Positions 1-11,293 of a stretch of DNA of 64,000 bases are shown piece after piece. The DNA is from Arcuatula senhousia (Eukaryota; Mollusca; Bivalvia; Mytilida; Mytilidae): the NCBI GenBank assembly GCA_963971305.1, contig OZ020313.1, positions 20,409,260 through 20,473,259 on the forward strand, read 5' to 3'. The position numbers were made by a program, and so were the translations under genes. Each line of letters starts with the position of its first letter. Within the stretch, counting starts at the first letter, position 1. The notes beneath the pieces were generated by a model, which was not told the DNA's origin, made no database searches, and worked only from the letters and a program-made list of their open reading frames with translations.

Positions 1-2060
1 TTGAAAATGGTATTAGTATCACTCCAATTCAAACAAGCATCAAATTGAATTACGCATGGAGTGCCAGTATATATTTTAGGTAACAATATTTTTCTTTCAT
101 TGTTGAAAAAGGTTCATCGAAATAAATAATGAAATGCATCTCCTATGGAGATCACAAATTCTATCATTACGTGCTATTCCCCAAAACCTGCCTTTCTCAA
201 TCGGCAACTTTATTATCAAGTCATCTAAAATACACAAACATATTCTCAGATCTACCATGAGAAAAATATTTTTCGAAACAATAATTTCTTTTGGAAATTC
301 TATAATTCAAACACTTGATTCCTATACAGTAGCCATTTCTATTGTGTGGGATTAACATTTTCAGGAATTATATGCATGTAAATAAAAAAATGACTTATGT
401 CTATGCTGTTGCTTAATTGCGAATAAATTTTATAATTGTTAATAACTGTAGAAATATCCAAGATAGAAGGCAAGTTTAAATACAATTTGTAAAAAGAGAA
501 AAAAAAATAATTAACTGACTTAAAATACCAAAATTCATTATTACATTTTTCCACATACTAAAGCAACATAGTTTAGTTCTTGTTCTGTTGCAATTGTTTT
601 TGTATTGATTCGTTTAGGGTTTTTTTTTTTACTTATACTTACCTTAAAAATACTTTTAAAAAACTAATTGTCATTAATTCTTCCCTCCTAAAACATGGAT
701 TAATAAATCTCGAGATTAGATTTCATTACCCTTTTTCATACTAATTCCTATATCTATACACTGTATCAGAAACAAAGAAAATGAGTTTGCGATAAAAATG
801 TTTAATATATATACCCACGTATGGCATGTATTGTATAGTTTGTTTCCTGTTGTTTTCTAATATTTACCCACGATTGGTGTAATAACTACCACTTCGTACG
901 AAACGTCAGTGATACAATTATCAAATTTTATGTATTTGCAACACGCAGTTTAAAACGATCTTCATATACTTTAAGCATGTTGTGTCAAAAGGTTGAAAAT
1001 AAAAAGATCCTTCAACATATGAAATAAAAAAGACACAAGCTAAAATTTATTGAGTCAGTAACAATTCCGTACACGAGTTTTCATGTGAATTGCGTACTTA
1101 TTATTGTTTCTGATGTTAAAGAGGGGAAATGTCGCTGTCTCTTGGCGGCTCCCAAATTATGTCATTTCAATAAAACGGCATTTTTTTATAAATTAAAGCA
1201 TTTCATAATAACCTCCAGACGTTTAAATTGTTATAAATAATGTTAACAATAAGATATCACAATTTTACTTATTTGAGAAATATATTACTATACTTTACAC
1301 AAAACTAAAACAAAAATCATAGACAAAAAATTCTCAAAATTCTTAAAATTGAAAATGAATAATTATGTATTTATCGGACAACCTTGGCTTACTCCTTATG
1401 TAAAACTATAGGGAATGCAATGACTAAACACTTTAGCATTTTATAAATACCGAAAGACATCTTGTATATGTAAAGAATGATAACCAAAATTATTGCAACT
1501 ACCACTGTTTTTTTTTTGTGTGTTCATTTTTGTCCAGTTTTAATTCATTGTTACACTAAAACCTTCCAAAATTAGTATTTTTAACAAAGATGCTAAATTG
1601 AACGTTTTGTTCATGTCCTTTCACAAATCTGAATTTAAGATGATTTTTTATCTATATTTAAAATACAACCATAACTTTCTGTTGCATTGTTGTTTTTTAT
1701 TCTTTTGAATATACCTATTGTTGTCCTTTCCCCTTTGCTTCATATTAAGACTTACCTTGAAACTTTTTAAAACTTCTTAAGTTTACTTTTACATCTTTAA
1801 TGATGAAAGATGCGAGTAGTAACTTAGTTTTGTATTGAAAGTTCAAATGTGAAAATCCTTAACATGTCACTTAACATGAAATAAAGAACGGAAATTAATT
1901 TTACCTTATGATCTGTCATTTTAATTAGAGAATGCGAATAAATAAGTTGTATTATCTTGTTAACCATAGATATTCATGTATTGACCATCGCTTGTTAAAA
2001 ATTTCCTTGATATTACATTTGATCACATGTCGTTTGAAAAAAAAGTTAAAAAAGCATCAT
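1..2060. other. AT-rich stretch, no gene seen
   Basis: The stretch is AT-rich non-coding sequence with short homopolymer runs. The open frames are all under 75 codons, are low in complexity and resemble no family I know. I see no convincing splice-linked exon, RNA gene or complete mobile element. Confidence 0.6.
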
Positions 2061-2134
2061 TTTTGGTGTGTTTTTATATCTATCGGGATTATGGAACGCT
2101 GTAACTGCCTTATATGTGCTCGTGGGAATATATG

Positions 2135-2555
2135 CACATACTTTTCAATATATGCATATACTTTATCTATATATGCATATACTTCTTCAATATATGCATA
2201 TACTTCTTCAATATATGCATATAACTCTTCAATATATGCATATACTTTATCAATTTATGCATATACTTCTCCAATATATGCATATACTTCTTCAATATAT
2301 GCATATACTTCTTCAATATATGCACGTACTTCTTAAATATATGCACATACTTTATCTATATATGCGCATACTATATCAATATATGCACATACTTCTTCAA
2401 TATATGCATATGCTTTATCAATATATGCACGTACTTCTTCAATATATGCATATACTTTATCTATATGTGCACATACTTTATCTATATATGCATACTTCAT
2501 CTATATATGTACATACTTTATTTATATATGCATATACTTCATCTATAAATGGGGG
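2135..2555 (+). repeat. 21-bp minisatellite, left end (about 20 units)
   Basis: The unit is close to ATATATGCATATACTTCTTCA and runs about 20 times with point changes. Because 21 is divisible by three it stays open in two frames and produces tyrosine/histidine-rich spurious ORFs, which are not taken as genes. The right arm at 5690-5880 carries the same unit in the opposite orientation. Confidence 0.9.
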
Positions 2556-2653
2556 TTCTGTTAACAACATGTTATACTATTCAGAAGTGATAGATGAATT
2601 TACAAGGACGGAACAAAAATCATCAGATAGAACCCGGCCGTCGAGAAGGAAAG

Positions 2654-3241
2654 ATGTACCATTGCGAGAAATGAGGAAACACAAGCCAAAAGTTGTTCAA
2701 TCTACAGAGACACAAAGAACAGAAGCATCAAAGAAATATGGAGGAACCGGAATGGTTGAAGGAGGACACAGAATTGGAAACTGAGGCAGAGGAAGAGGAG
2801 GATACGGAATCAGAAAAGAGTGACGACTTGTCTGAAGACAAAGAAACTTACCCCGGAGAACAGTTTGATCCGTGGGGTGGCTTTTTTGGACAAGTGATGA
2901 TCAGATACAAAGACAAACACAAACAGAAAGTGAATGAATACACGGAAAAAGGTCACCACTAAAAAGAGGCAATATCAAAGGCTGACTTGGATTTGCTCCC
3001 GCTCTATAGAGAAACTCTAAAAAATTGCTACGTCAATAACATTATGTGGCAAATGGAAATGGCACAAGATCCACTCCACAAGAAGATCAAACAAACGGCA
3101 AAACGACTGAGAGACGATGAAAATTATGAGTATGAAGAGTCTTGGAAATACGCTACTGAGAAGAGAAAGTACTTGCTGGATGAAAAAATAAAACAGTTCA
3201 GGCCTGATGAGGAGAGTGAAGAAGACGAGGATGAAAACTGA
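2654..3241 (+). pseudogene. broken C2H2 zinc-finger / acidic protein ORF inside the 2.1-5.9 kb element
   Basis: One frame runs from the ATG at 2654 to the TGA at 3239-3241 with two stops in it. It opens with MYHCEK, then a TGA at 2672-2674 sits exactly where the second cysteine of a C2H2 finger is expected, followed by GNTSQKLFNLQRHKEQKH, so the finger would be C-x2-[stop]-x12-H-x4-H. A strongly acidic segment (Glu/Asp/Ser-rich) follows, then FDPWGGFFGQV and a basic patch, then a TAA at 2960-2962. Beyond it the same frame continues as a helical charged domain (LPLYRETLKNCYVNN, then KYATEKRKYLLDEKIKQF) ending in an acidic tail. The shared frame on both sides of each stop argues for one ancestral protein. 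I do not recognise the family; a transposon-borne DNA-binding protein is an inference. Confidence 0.6.
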
Positions 3242-3840
3242 AACCTATTACTGTCTTCAAAATAAAGTATCGAAACTTAAAATCGATTTGTTATCCCTAA
3301 CGCCCTATAAAAAAGATCAAACCAGTACTTAAAGCCTACCCCACAAAGCCCGGCAAATTCCTTACAAAACCGTGGCGGTATCAAATACAAGACTTAAAAC
3401 ATAGTAAAAACCAAGAGTTACTTCCCTTAGATTGACACGAAAGAAAGAATATAAAACGAGACCTCACTTGTAAGCTTTACAATGACATATTACACGCTTA
3501 GTATACAACAAGAAGAAAAAGGGAACACCTAATGATCAAGCCCTGACTGACCACTGAACACTACCGACTCAAACAACTCAGAAATGGCAAATACACCTTG
3601 CTACCTTTCCAACAATATACGACAACCCCACATTTGATAAGAAAAAGGAAGTGGTCACCCACTTGTCAAGCCTTTAATGACCATTTAAGACCACAAAGAA
3701 AATCATCAAAGAGACATTGTCATACTAAAGACAATGCAACAAACCCGAAAGGAATCGGTCAAGGAATAACTTAGTTACAAGCCTTTTACCGCACGGTGAC
3801 TTTGCGGAATTACCTCCTCTTAAGAACCGGATGTTGCGTC

Positions 3841-3945
3841 ACCGGAAGCAAGATGGCCGACGATAGCCAAGATGGCCGCCGAGATTCAACATGGCCGAAC
3901 GGAAGCAAAATGGCGGAACCGGGAGAAAAATGGCCGACCGGAAGA
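3841..3945 (+). promoter_or_regulatory. cluster of YY1-like and ETS-like motifs
   Basis: Within about 105 bp of otherwise AT-rich DNA there are five ATGGC(C/G)G cores, two of them as AAGATGGCCG, and three CGGAAG cores, two as ACCGGAAG. These match the known YY1 (AAGATGGCGGC) and ETS/GABP (ACCGGAAGT) sites that mark TATA-less promoters in animals. It lies inside the candidate transposon downstream of its ORF. A promoter role is an inference. Confidence 0.4.
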
Positions 3946-4159
3946 GAATATGATGTCGCAAATGGCGCCTAATCCTCAATTCTCCTGAGAAATCAAAGCC
4001 GTTTCAATCCTATATACTACTAACCTGAATAAGGTAAAACAAAATTACCGAACATGAATGATCCAAGAGAATGTATACATTGTCCAAACCGTTGAGTTTT
4101 TTCGCCGTTAAGATTGTTCAAACAAGGTGTCCAATGCAGGGAGCGGGTGGCGAATAGGA

Positions 4160-4585
4160 CTGCGGCTTGTCGCAAGAGGTGAACAAGGGTATTGGGATTC
4201 TGACACCAGATAAGTGCTCAGCCCACAGAGTGACTAAGTGTGTATACTATAGGTGGCTGAATAGGGTGGATGTCAGGTCTATAATACGGAAAACCTGACC
4301 ACTGACGATAGTGGGCCAACGTGTGTGGATAATGCCACGCTTCATGTACGTAAAAGATACCTTTGTAAACCGACAAGTAGTGCACCACATAGGCTAAATT
4401 TTACGCTCCTACCCACCTCTCCCCATTTCTAGTGATCTTCTAAATTTACTGTTTCTTTGTTTCCCACCCCATCCCATACTTCTCATTACCATCGTTCAAT
4501 GTTCATTTTTCATCTTTTCATTTGCATCGCCTTTATGTAACCTTTATAGTGTTGCAAGGGCGTAAAACACTAACTCACTCATACT
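4160..4585 (+). mobile_element. dispersed SINE-like repeat, copy 1
   Basis: The segment starting GGCTTGTCGCAAGAGGTGAA and ending near GGGCGTAAAACACTAACTCACTC matches a second copy at about 16628-17092 along its length, with many point differences. The 3' end carries short CTCA repeats. No clear pol III A/B boxes are visible, so 'SINE-like' describes size and tail only. Confidence 0.6.
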
Positions 4586-4694
4586 CAAGGTCCCCAGCGT
4601 ACTATATGTAAATTAAAATTCCAATTCAAAGACATGTATTTACCTCTAGTTACATTAACTTAAGTCGTAAAAAGACCATTTTCAAGATGTCACT

Positions 4695-4870
4695 TCAGTG
4701 ACAGATCCAGGGGGGTCTGGAGATTGGAACCGCTTTTTTCGGAAAATTTTGTTATTTCCTTTAGATTTTCGGCAAAACTGGTCCAGAAAACCACAAAATT
4801 TCGTCTACAATAGACTGTATATTGACCCCCTTTTTCGAAAGTTTCTGCATTTACTTCACCATCAGTTCAA
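4695..4870 (+). mobile_element. hAT-like MITE left end (CAGTGACAGATCCAG)
   Basis: The sequence CAGTGACAGATCCAGGGGGG resembles the left terminus of the complete element at 9462-9621 (CAGTGGTGGATCCAG). No matching right terminus is visible here, so this is probably a truncated copy. Confidence 0.4.
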
Positions 4871-5689
4871 TGAAAAAATTAGTAGTTCATCGAGTTCTAT
4901 CAATTTCATTTCTATGCTTTAGTTGTAGTTTAACATGCAAGGCTAAGAATATTGTTCTGACTCTTAGATCATGGAGGCAATGAGAAAAGGAGGTGGCCGC
5001 CAAGTAATACTTTTTTTTTTAGTTTACAAAACCAATAATCTGTAGATTGCGATAAAACCGCTTTGTTGTTATGTCAAAGACAAAATACCATTATGTGTAT
5101 AAGAAATCTCTATTGCTGTGTTGCAAGAACTTTAAATCAAGAGTAAACATTAAAAGTGCATACCGGTATCGCATGCTTGCACCAACAGAATTAAAGATTC
5201 GTTTTAACCCCGCATTCATTTGATAAGATTTAACAAGAAATCTTACATAGCTCCAAGAACCAGTATAAAGTCTTTCGGTGTACAAATAGAAGTTTCATCA
5301 ACACAATCACGCTAGTTTAGTTAAATGTGTGGATACCCGGTTATTGGCCTCTAATTCCCAGTTACTTGTCTTCATTTCGACTTCAACTTCCCCTCAGTTA
5401 CTCCCATTCTCTTCCCTATGTCCCCATAGCTCCCGGTTTCCGTAACTTTTACTCCCCTGTCCACTCTCTCTAAATTATCCATCCATAGCATCCCGCTTCG
5501 ACCAGTTCGCACTTACCGGGGTACATATCCAGCATACCACAAAATAGACAAGTGGAACCTTATTATCGGATGAACAGGGGTGGCGTGATCATCTAAGGGA
5601 CAGCGGATGAAAACGAAAGTGGGAAGTTATCGCTGAAAGACCAACCAATAGTTAAATATATCTATGAATAATGGATTAATTGTTCATCT

Positions 5690-5915
5690 TTTGCGTGTGC
5701 ATATATAGAAAAAGTATGTGCATATATAGAAAAAGTATATGCATATATAGATAAAGTATATGCATATATCGAAAAGTATATGCATATATTGAAGAAGTAT
5801 ATGCATATATTGAAGAAGTATATGCATATATAAATAAAGTATATGCATATATTGAAAAGTATGTGCATATATTCCCACGAGCACATATAAGGCAGTTACG
5901 GCGTTCCATACGGGA
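5690..5915 (-). repeat. 21-bp minisatellite, right inverted arm (about 9 units)
   Basis: The same unit as at 2135-2555 appears in reverse complement, followed outward by the same unique head (GCACATATAAGGCAGTTACG reading on the plus strand). It forms the right inverted end of the candidate element starting near 2085. Confidence 0.85.
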
Positions 5916-8900
5916 TAATCATTTCAATATTCGCATTTTCAATGTTTACAGTTGTATAGAGCGCATCTGTATAGACAAAATGCGCGTCACGCGAAGCAAA
6001 CTTTATTGCCTGGAAGTTCTGGTACACTTTTTGTCTTTTAATGTTGAAGGTCACCTGCTTTCTTAAATTGCAATGGGGTTTCACCTATCGTTTCTAACAT
6101 TTTATTAGTCGATTTTAATTTAACCCTTCTGCATTGTTTTTGCTTTAACTTAAAATATCCCCGAATCATATTTTGTTTTTACACTATTTACTTACATCCT
6201 GAAGTTTTATTAATCATGGCCTAACATATTTTTCATTAAAACTATTTATTACTAAATTGTTGTTGCTTGTATCAATAATGATTAGGAAAATCGAAAATTT
6301 ATAATTCACTAACTTTTCTTTTCCTATTGTATTTATTTTTTGTCTCCGTGAGGTTAGATACTGTAGTAACAAACTACCGAACTTAGATGATCAAAATCTC
6401 TTAATATCCAAGAAGGAAAGACAAACCAAGATTGGTTCAGACATTTTAAAAGAAATTGTGGGTTAAACCAGGGTTTATGGCACAACCCCCCCCCCTTTTC
6501 CATTGCGATCTTAGGGTCAAGTAACACATAAAACAACACGGATGTGGGACATTAACGAAATAGATATTCAGTTGTATGCTCTTGTATATTTTCGATTAAT
6601 GGAATGTGTGTTGGAAATACACAATTTATATATTTCCAAAATTTTACAACGTTTGGATATTTCTTTAAAAATTGATAAATTTATCTGATTGGTCATTGTT
6701 GTAATACCGGTATTTTTTGGCTTCTGTTTTTGTTTTATCAAGTCTAATGTTCTATCGGTTTTCCAAGTTTTCTACTCCCAACGTGTTTGATGAAGGTTAA
6801 TCCAGAAAAGCGCTTCACACGCAGTGAAATTTTGCTTTTGTATATTCATCAAAATCATTTCAATATGTGGATCGTGTCTTTCTGACACATATTCCATATC
6901 TTTTTGTTTTTAATATCATTTGCCCGTATTGTTAACGTTTTGCCTGGACAATTACAGAAACTTTAGGCCTACTCAAACTTTTTTAAACGACACAAAACGA
7001 CCAAGATGTGTACGATTGACAATCGCTTCAAAATTTAGGTAGACATAACAAAGATTATAATACAATTAAATTATCTTTAATAGTTAGTGTTAGTACAAAG
7101 AAATTTCAAATATGCACATTTGATCTTTTTTCAGACGGGTGCAAAATTCCGTCCGTGATCGCATATTTTAATCAACTCCAGAAAATTGTGTACTGCTATC
7201 CTTTTGAAAATTATATATGAACATTTTCAACATGTATTCATGTGTGAATGAACACAACATTTTATAAATTTGATCAGAAATCGCATAACCCGTAAATTTG
7301 TATACAGTCTATCTCGACTTTGAACAAAATCTATCGTTCAAGTTTACCCTGTACGCAGTCTATACAGTCCGTTTATGAAGAAACATTTTTTCTAAATGAG
7401 CAGTAATGACAATTATTAAATTTTATTGGTCATATATAATTATATCAGAATACAAGCAATTTATAATGAGATATTTTCAACAGATTAAATATTACTTAAT
7501 TTTAATTTTAGTTAATTCACTATGTTCTTTCGGGATCGAAACTTGGCGACTGACGATAGACTTCGTAGATAAAAGATTTTTAAGCAACCAGAACAATCAG
7601 AAAGGTAAATTCGTCATTGATCAAAACTTACTGTCCTAATGCATCAAATACTTTAAACCATAAGGGGGTGGGGGTCTTAAATTAATTTGAAAAAAAACCA
7701 TATTAATCTTTTTTACTAACTGAAAAATAATTTTTACTTGCTTAAAAAATGTGTCATCAACTAATCAGAAAAAACCCTTATAATTTACACTGTGTTGTCT
7801 TGCGTACATATCTAATGCCTATATTAATATCATTTGCACTCGAATGCAAAATTTTAACTTTGTGATTGCGTAAAAAAATAATCGCAAGGACGATCGAATC
7901 AGAGACTCTCCTTTTGGGAAAAATAATAATTGTTGGCAAAGGTTAAACGATAATTTTGCTTTTGACTCTCTTTGCTTCTACTAAATGGTTGAAAAAATAC
8001 TTTAAATAACTTATTTACATGAGAATAAAAACACAAATTTTAAAAATGCTCACAGGGTCTAACGGAGTTTCAAAATTTTGAGATCGTTCTCTTTTTAGCT
8101 AATACACATCAAGGCTGTCGGTCCTGTCGTTAACATAGATATATATTTGATGTTTAAGTGCATGTATTGTCGTCCAAAGACAAAGAGCTCATCTGTTTTT
8201 TGTTTGTTTATTACCTATTTAAGACAGTCGACCTTTGAGATGTTAATTCGTTTGAACGCGACTGCTTTAAAAAGTGAGGTACGTCTCATGAAGTAAATTG
8301 TCATCGATGGTTTTTATGCCATCGTGATCAAATTTCCATTTAAAGGCAGTTTGGTTTTCACACTATGTCTCCGTAACTATTTTCAGACCTATTGTACTCC
8401 CTCTTCCTGTATAAGACTTAGGTGATAAAAATTGAAACGGTAACAACAAAATTACCGCTTAAGAATAACAAATCTAAGAGTTTAAGAAGAGTGGTCGAAA
8501 TAAAGTAATAACTGCTACATGCCGAATGGATGAAAGACCGCAATGGTCCGGACTTGGCAAGGGAAATGGTGGGGAATTGAACCAGGTCTTATACACGGAA
8601 TACTACCCGATATCGTTAACACTGGAAATCTGAAGACAGTCCAAAACAATTACTTGTGCAAGGTTTTTAACAAAGACAAGAGGCTTTCCGTTGTCGAATC
8701 GCCCACCTGACATCAATGTCTGTTAAAATGAAAATAAATTGAAGGTTTAGATAAGCTTTTTTCTCTCTGTACATGTAACAGTTTTAATACCAAAAAACAC
8801 GAGAGAGAGAAAAACGCGTTTTTCACCCTTAAAGGTCCATAACCCCCATAAGGGGTCATCTAGCAACTTCGACCCAATGGGGACTTATACTGGTAAAACT

Positions 8901-9461
8901 TGTAAAACATTAACTTTTATCAATATAATGCATGTCTTGGAAATGGAATGAAAATAAGCAAATGCAAAATGACGTTAAAGAAGGGGGAGACCATTACTTT
9001 ATAGGTTTGTTCGATTTGTATAACACTAATAGTATCCCTTCGTTAGTCTTGCAACGTTTTAGACTTGCTTGTGTTAAAAAACAGCATTGTCCGATTTCCT
9101 TTAAATTTTGACAACACAAAAAGATTTGTATTGTTACGGTAACTTGTGAAACTATGTAACCCGTGGCACTTACCATTATTTTTTTTAAATTCAACATGTT
9201 TTTCACCTTAATGGTTAATGAATTTTTTTTTCTCACATTACTAATATTCTATGCGTTGAATAAATAAAACCATTGTGTCCATTTTCTACTAGCACCCGAA
9301 CTTGAAATAAACATGACCTACTTTTTATTATTCGAAAGATTAAGTTGGTAATTTCAGTTCAGTGCATCGCTCGATAATGATATGCATTTCAACTCAAATA
9401 AACATACACAATCTTTACAGGTAGGATAATATTTTGTCCCCATTTTTCTGACTGTATAAAT
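5916..9461. other. AT-rich stretch with two copies of a short dispersed repeat
   Basis: No gene is supported. Two stretches, about 6340-6530 and 8425-8620, resemble each other and 15735-15950 (shared words such as 'aaattaccga', 'gaccgcaatggtcc', 'ttaaaccagg', 'cattgcgatctt'), which suggests a dispersed family of roughly 200 bp. The rest is AT-rich and featureless to me. Confidence 0.5.
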
Positions 9462-9621
9462 CAGTGGTGGATCCAGAAAGTCTGAAAAGAGGGGGCCCAC
9501 TGACTGGCCTAAGAGGGGGCCCGCTTTGGTCACGCTTCAATGATTTCCTATATATTCAACCAAATTTTTCCACCAAAAGGGGAGCCCGGGCCCCCCAGGG
9601 CCCCCCCTGGATCCGCCTATG
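9462..9621. mobile_element. 160-bp MITE, CAGTGG termini, 5-bp target duplication TAAAT
   Basis: The left terminus CAGTGGTGGATCCAG mirrors the right terminus CTGGATCCGCCTATG. TAAAT lies immediately outside both ends (9457-9461 and 9622-9626). The interior has several GGGGGCCC blocks. Termini of the CAGTGG-GGATCC kind are typical of non-autonomous hAT-like elements in invertebrates. Confidence 0.75.
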
Positions 9622-9644
9622 TAAATGCTATCTGCTGATGACAA

Positions 9645-10735
9645 GTGCAGCATGATACGACCTCAAAATGTCAAACCATGTACGTTTTAGGACCAATATA
9701 GATAGTCAATTGCTCTGGTCACGTGCAGCCTATGGTGGACTGAAAAAAAATTGGCACATGCAGCCATAGGTGAATTTTCCTCCTACCTTTCACAAGGAAA
9801 TCATTTTTTTTCAAAAGTAGACCAAAAATAAATTAGTTTATCAAAAATATTAGCTCTTTTGGCCCCTAATAAAAGATAGCTGCTACCTTTCATTTTGTCC
9901 CTTCTGGTCTGTAACGGCAATAAGGGGGATCAGAATGTAACAAAATTAAATTTTGTAAATTCACTTTTTGATAAGAATTATAATTAGAAAAAAAAATAAG
10001 AAGAATTTTGGAATCAGACAATAAATAAAAAAAGAGTTTCGATTATGGACCCTTTTGGCCCCTAGTTTCATTACGGAAACGGTGGGAAGCAAAAATTAAT
10101 TCCCCATTTTGTATTCACTTCTTGACAAGATTTAACCTGCAAAAAAATGTTTAAAATCAGACCAGAAATAAAAAAGTTGCAATTTTTGCCCCTTTTTGGA
10201 CCCCTTATTTTTAAATGAAAAAGGAGGCCCCCAAAATAGATCCCATGTATGGCTTAATGGTAAGCATATCATTGTCGAATTCAAAGCAATTGGCCAACCA
10301 GAACTAAAATTTATTGTGCAAACAAATAAAAAAAAAAGTTTTGGTCCTTTTTAGATCCCTAATTTCTAAACGAATAAAGAGGGCCCCAAAATCAATCCTT
10401 CATTTTTTTTTGGCACAAAACAGTAAAGTAAAATTTAACAGCAGTTGCAATTGATTTACCAGAACACACGTTATTGTGGAAACAAACAAAAAAGTAGCAT
10501 TTTTGGCCACTAATTTCTGAACAAAAAAGGGAAGACCCCAAAAATCAATCACAATTATCCTTTTACGGCAAGGAACCTCATTATCAAATTTCATAGCAAT
10601 CGGATAGCTAGAACTAAAGTTATCGTGGGAACACAAACGTTAACAGACAACGAAGACGAGAACGACAACGACGACGACAGATCATACCAAAATACGTCAG
10701 CAGTTTTTTTAGCGGTCGTATAAAAATAACAATAA
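9645..10735 (-). mobile_element. ACGACCGC-family element (family A), copy 1
   Basis: The minus-strand reading starts at AGCGGTCGTATAAAAATAAC (reversed at about 10712-10730), has a GTC-rich simple repeat (10640-10680) and several GGGGCC(A/T)AAA blocks, and ends at 'gatcgtatcatgctgc'-like sequence near 9645. The same order is found in copies at 16115, 23185, 30188 and elsewhere. No protein is encoded. Confidence 0.7.
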
Positions 10736-11082
10736 CAACAACAAAAATACTGTGATCCGAATATGCACACCCTTTTCAACTTCCGTTCATATGTTTCTGT
10801 TACTAAATAAAGGTTGAACACCAAAAAAAAAAATTAATCAAAAAAAAATTCTTATATCTGGCCAACATATAGTGCTAACAGTTCACAGTTAATAAAAACC
10901 GGAAATCGATATTCCTACTCCGAATGTATAGTGAAATTAAAACGCCCGCTAACGTAAATTCAAATACTCTTTACCGGAAAGCGACCGGGTAGAGTAGTAG
11001 TACGTCCATGGATGGAACTGCTTTTTCAATTCATTAATATACTTGCTACGTAACTTACGATTAAAATTAGTTTAATACAATT

Positions 11083-11088
11083 TTTATT
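11083..11088 (-). terminator. poly(A) signal AATAAA for the CARD/STAND/ankyrin gene
   Basis: TTTATT on the plus strand reads AATAAA on the minus strand about 206 bases after the TAA/TAG end of the ankyrin ORF. This is a typical distance for an animal 3' UTR. Confidence 0.5.
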
Positions 11089-11293
11089 TCTTATCGTAAC
11101 TTAATAGTGTCAAATTGCTATCCTTGTCATGGGACGCTTCTGCACAACACACATAAATAATTGTAAGCTTTTCTTAAGCAATTCCATGAGAGATCACGAG
11201 AGGCAGAAGGCGTGTGAAATATTGCAACTCAGAATTTAGCACATCTAGAAGTGGAGAGATTGTTGCATGTTTTGTCGCCCTTTTTCCCTCAGT

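Larger units (their letters stand above)
2085..5915. mobile_element. candidate DNA transposon with minisatellite-bearing inverted ends
   Basis: The two ends are inverted copies of each other. Reading inward from 2093 on the plus strand and from about 5908 on the minus strand, both show ATGGAACGC(T/C)GTAACTGCC, then TTATATGTGCTCGTGGGAAT, then a tandem array of about 21 bp rich in ATATATGCATATAC. Between the ends lie a broken zinc-finger/acidic ORF (2654-3241), a YY1/ETS-like motif cluster (3841-3945) and later insertions (about 4160-4585 and 4695-4870). No transposase is recognised and the exact outer boundary and target duplication are not clear, so the element type is open. Two independent insertions of a short element in opposite orientation would be an alternative. 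Confidence 0.5.

Noticed and set aside
2068..2784. A tyrosine/histidine/isoleucine-rich 238-codon ORF
   Set aside because: It is the translation of the 21-bp minisatellite, which is open simply because 21 is a multiple of three.
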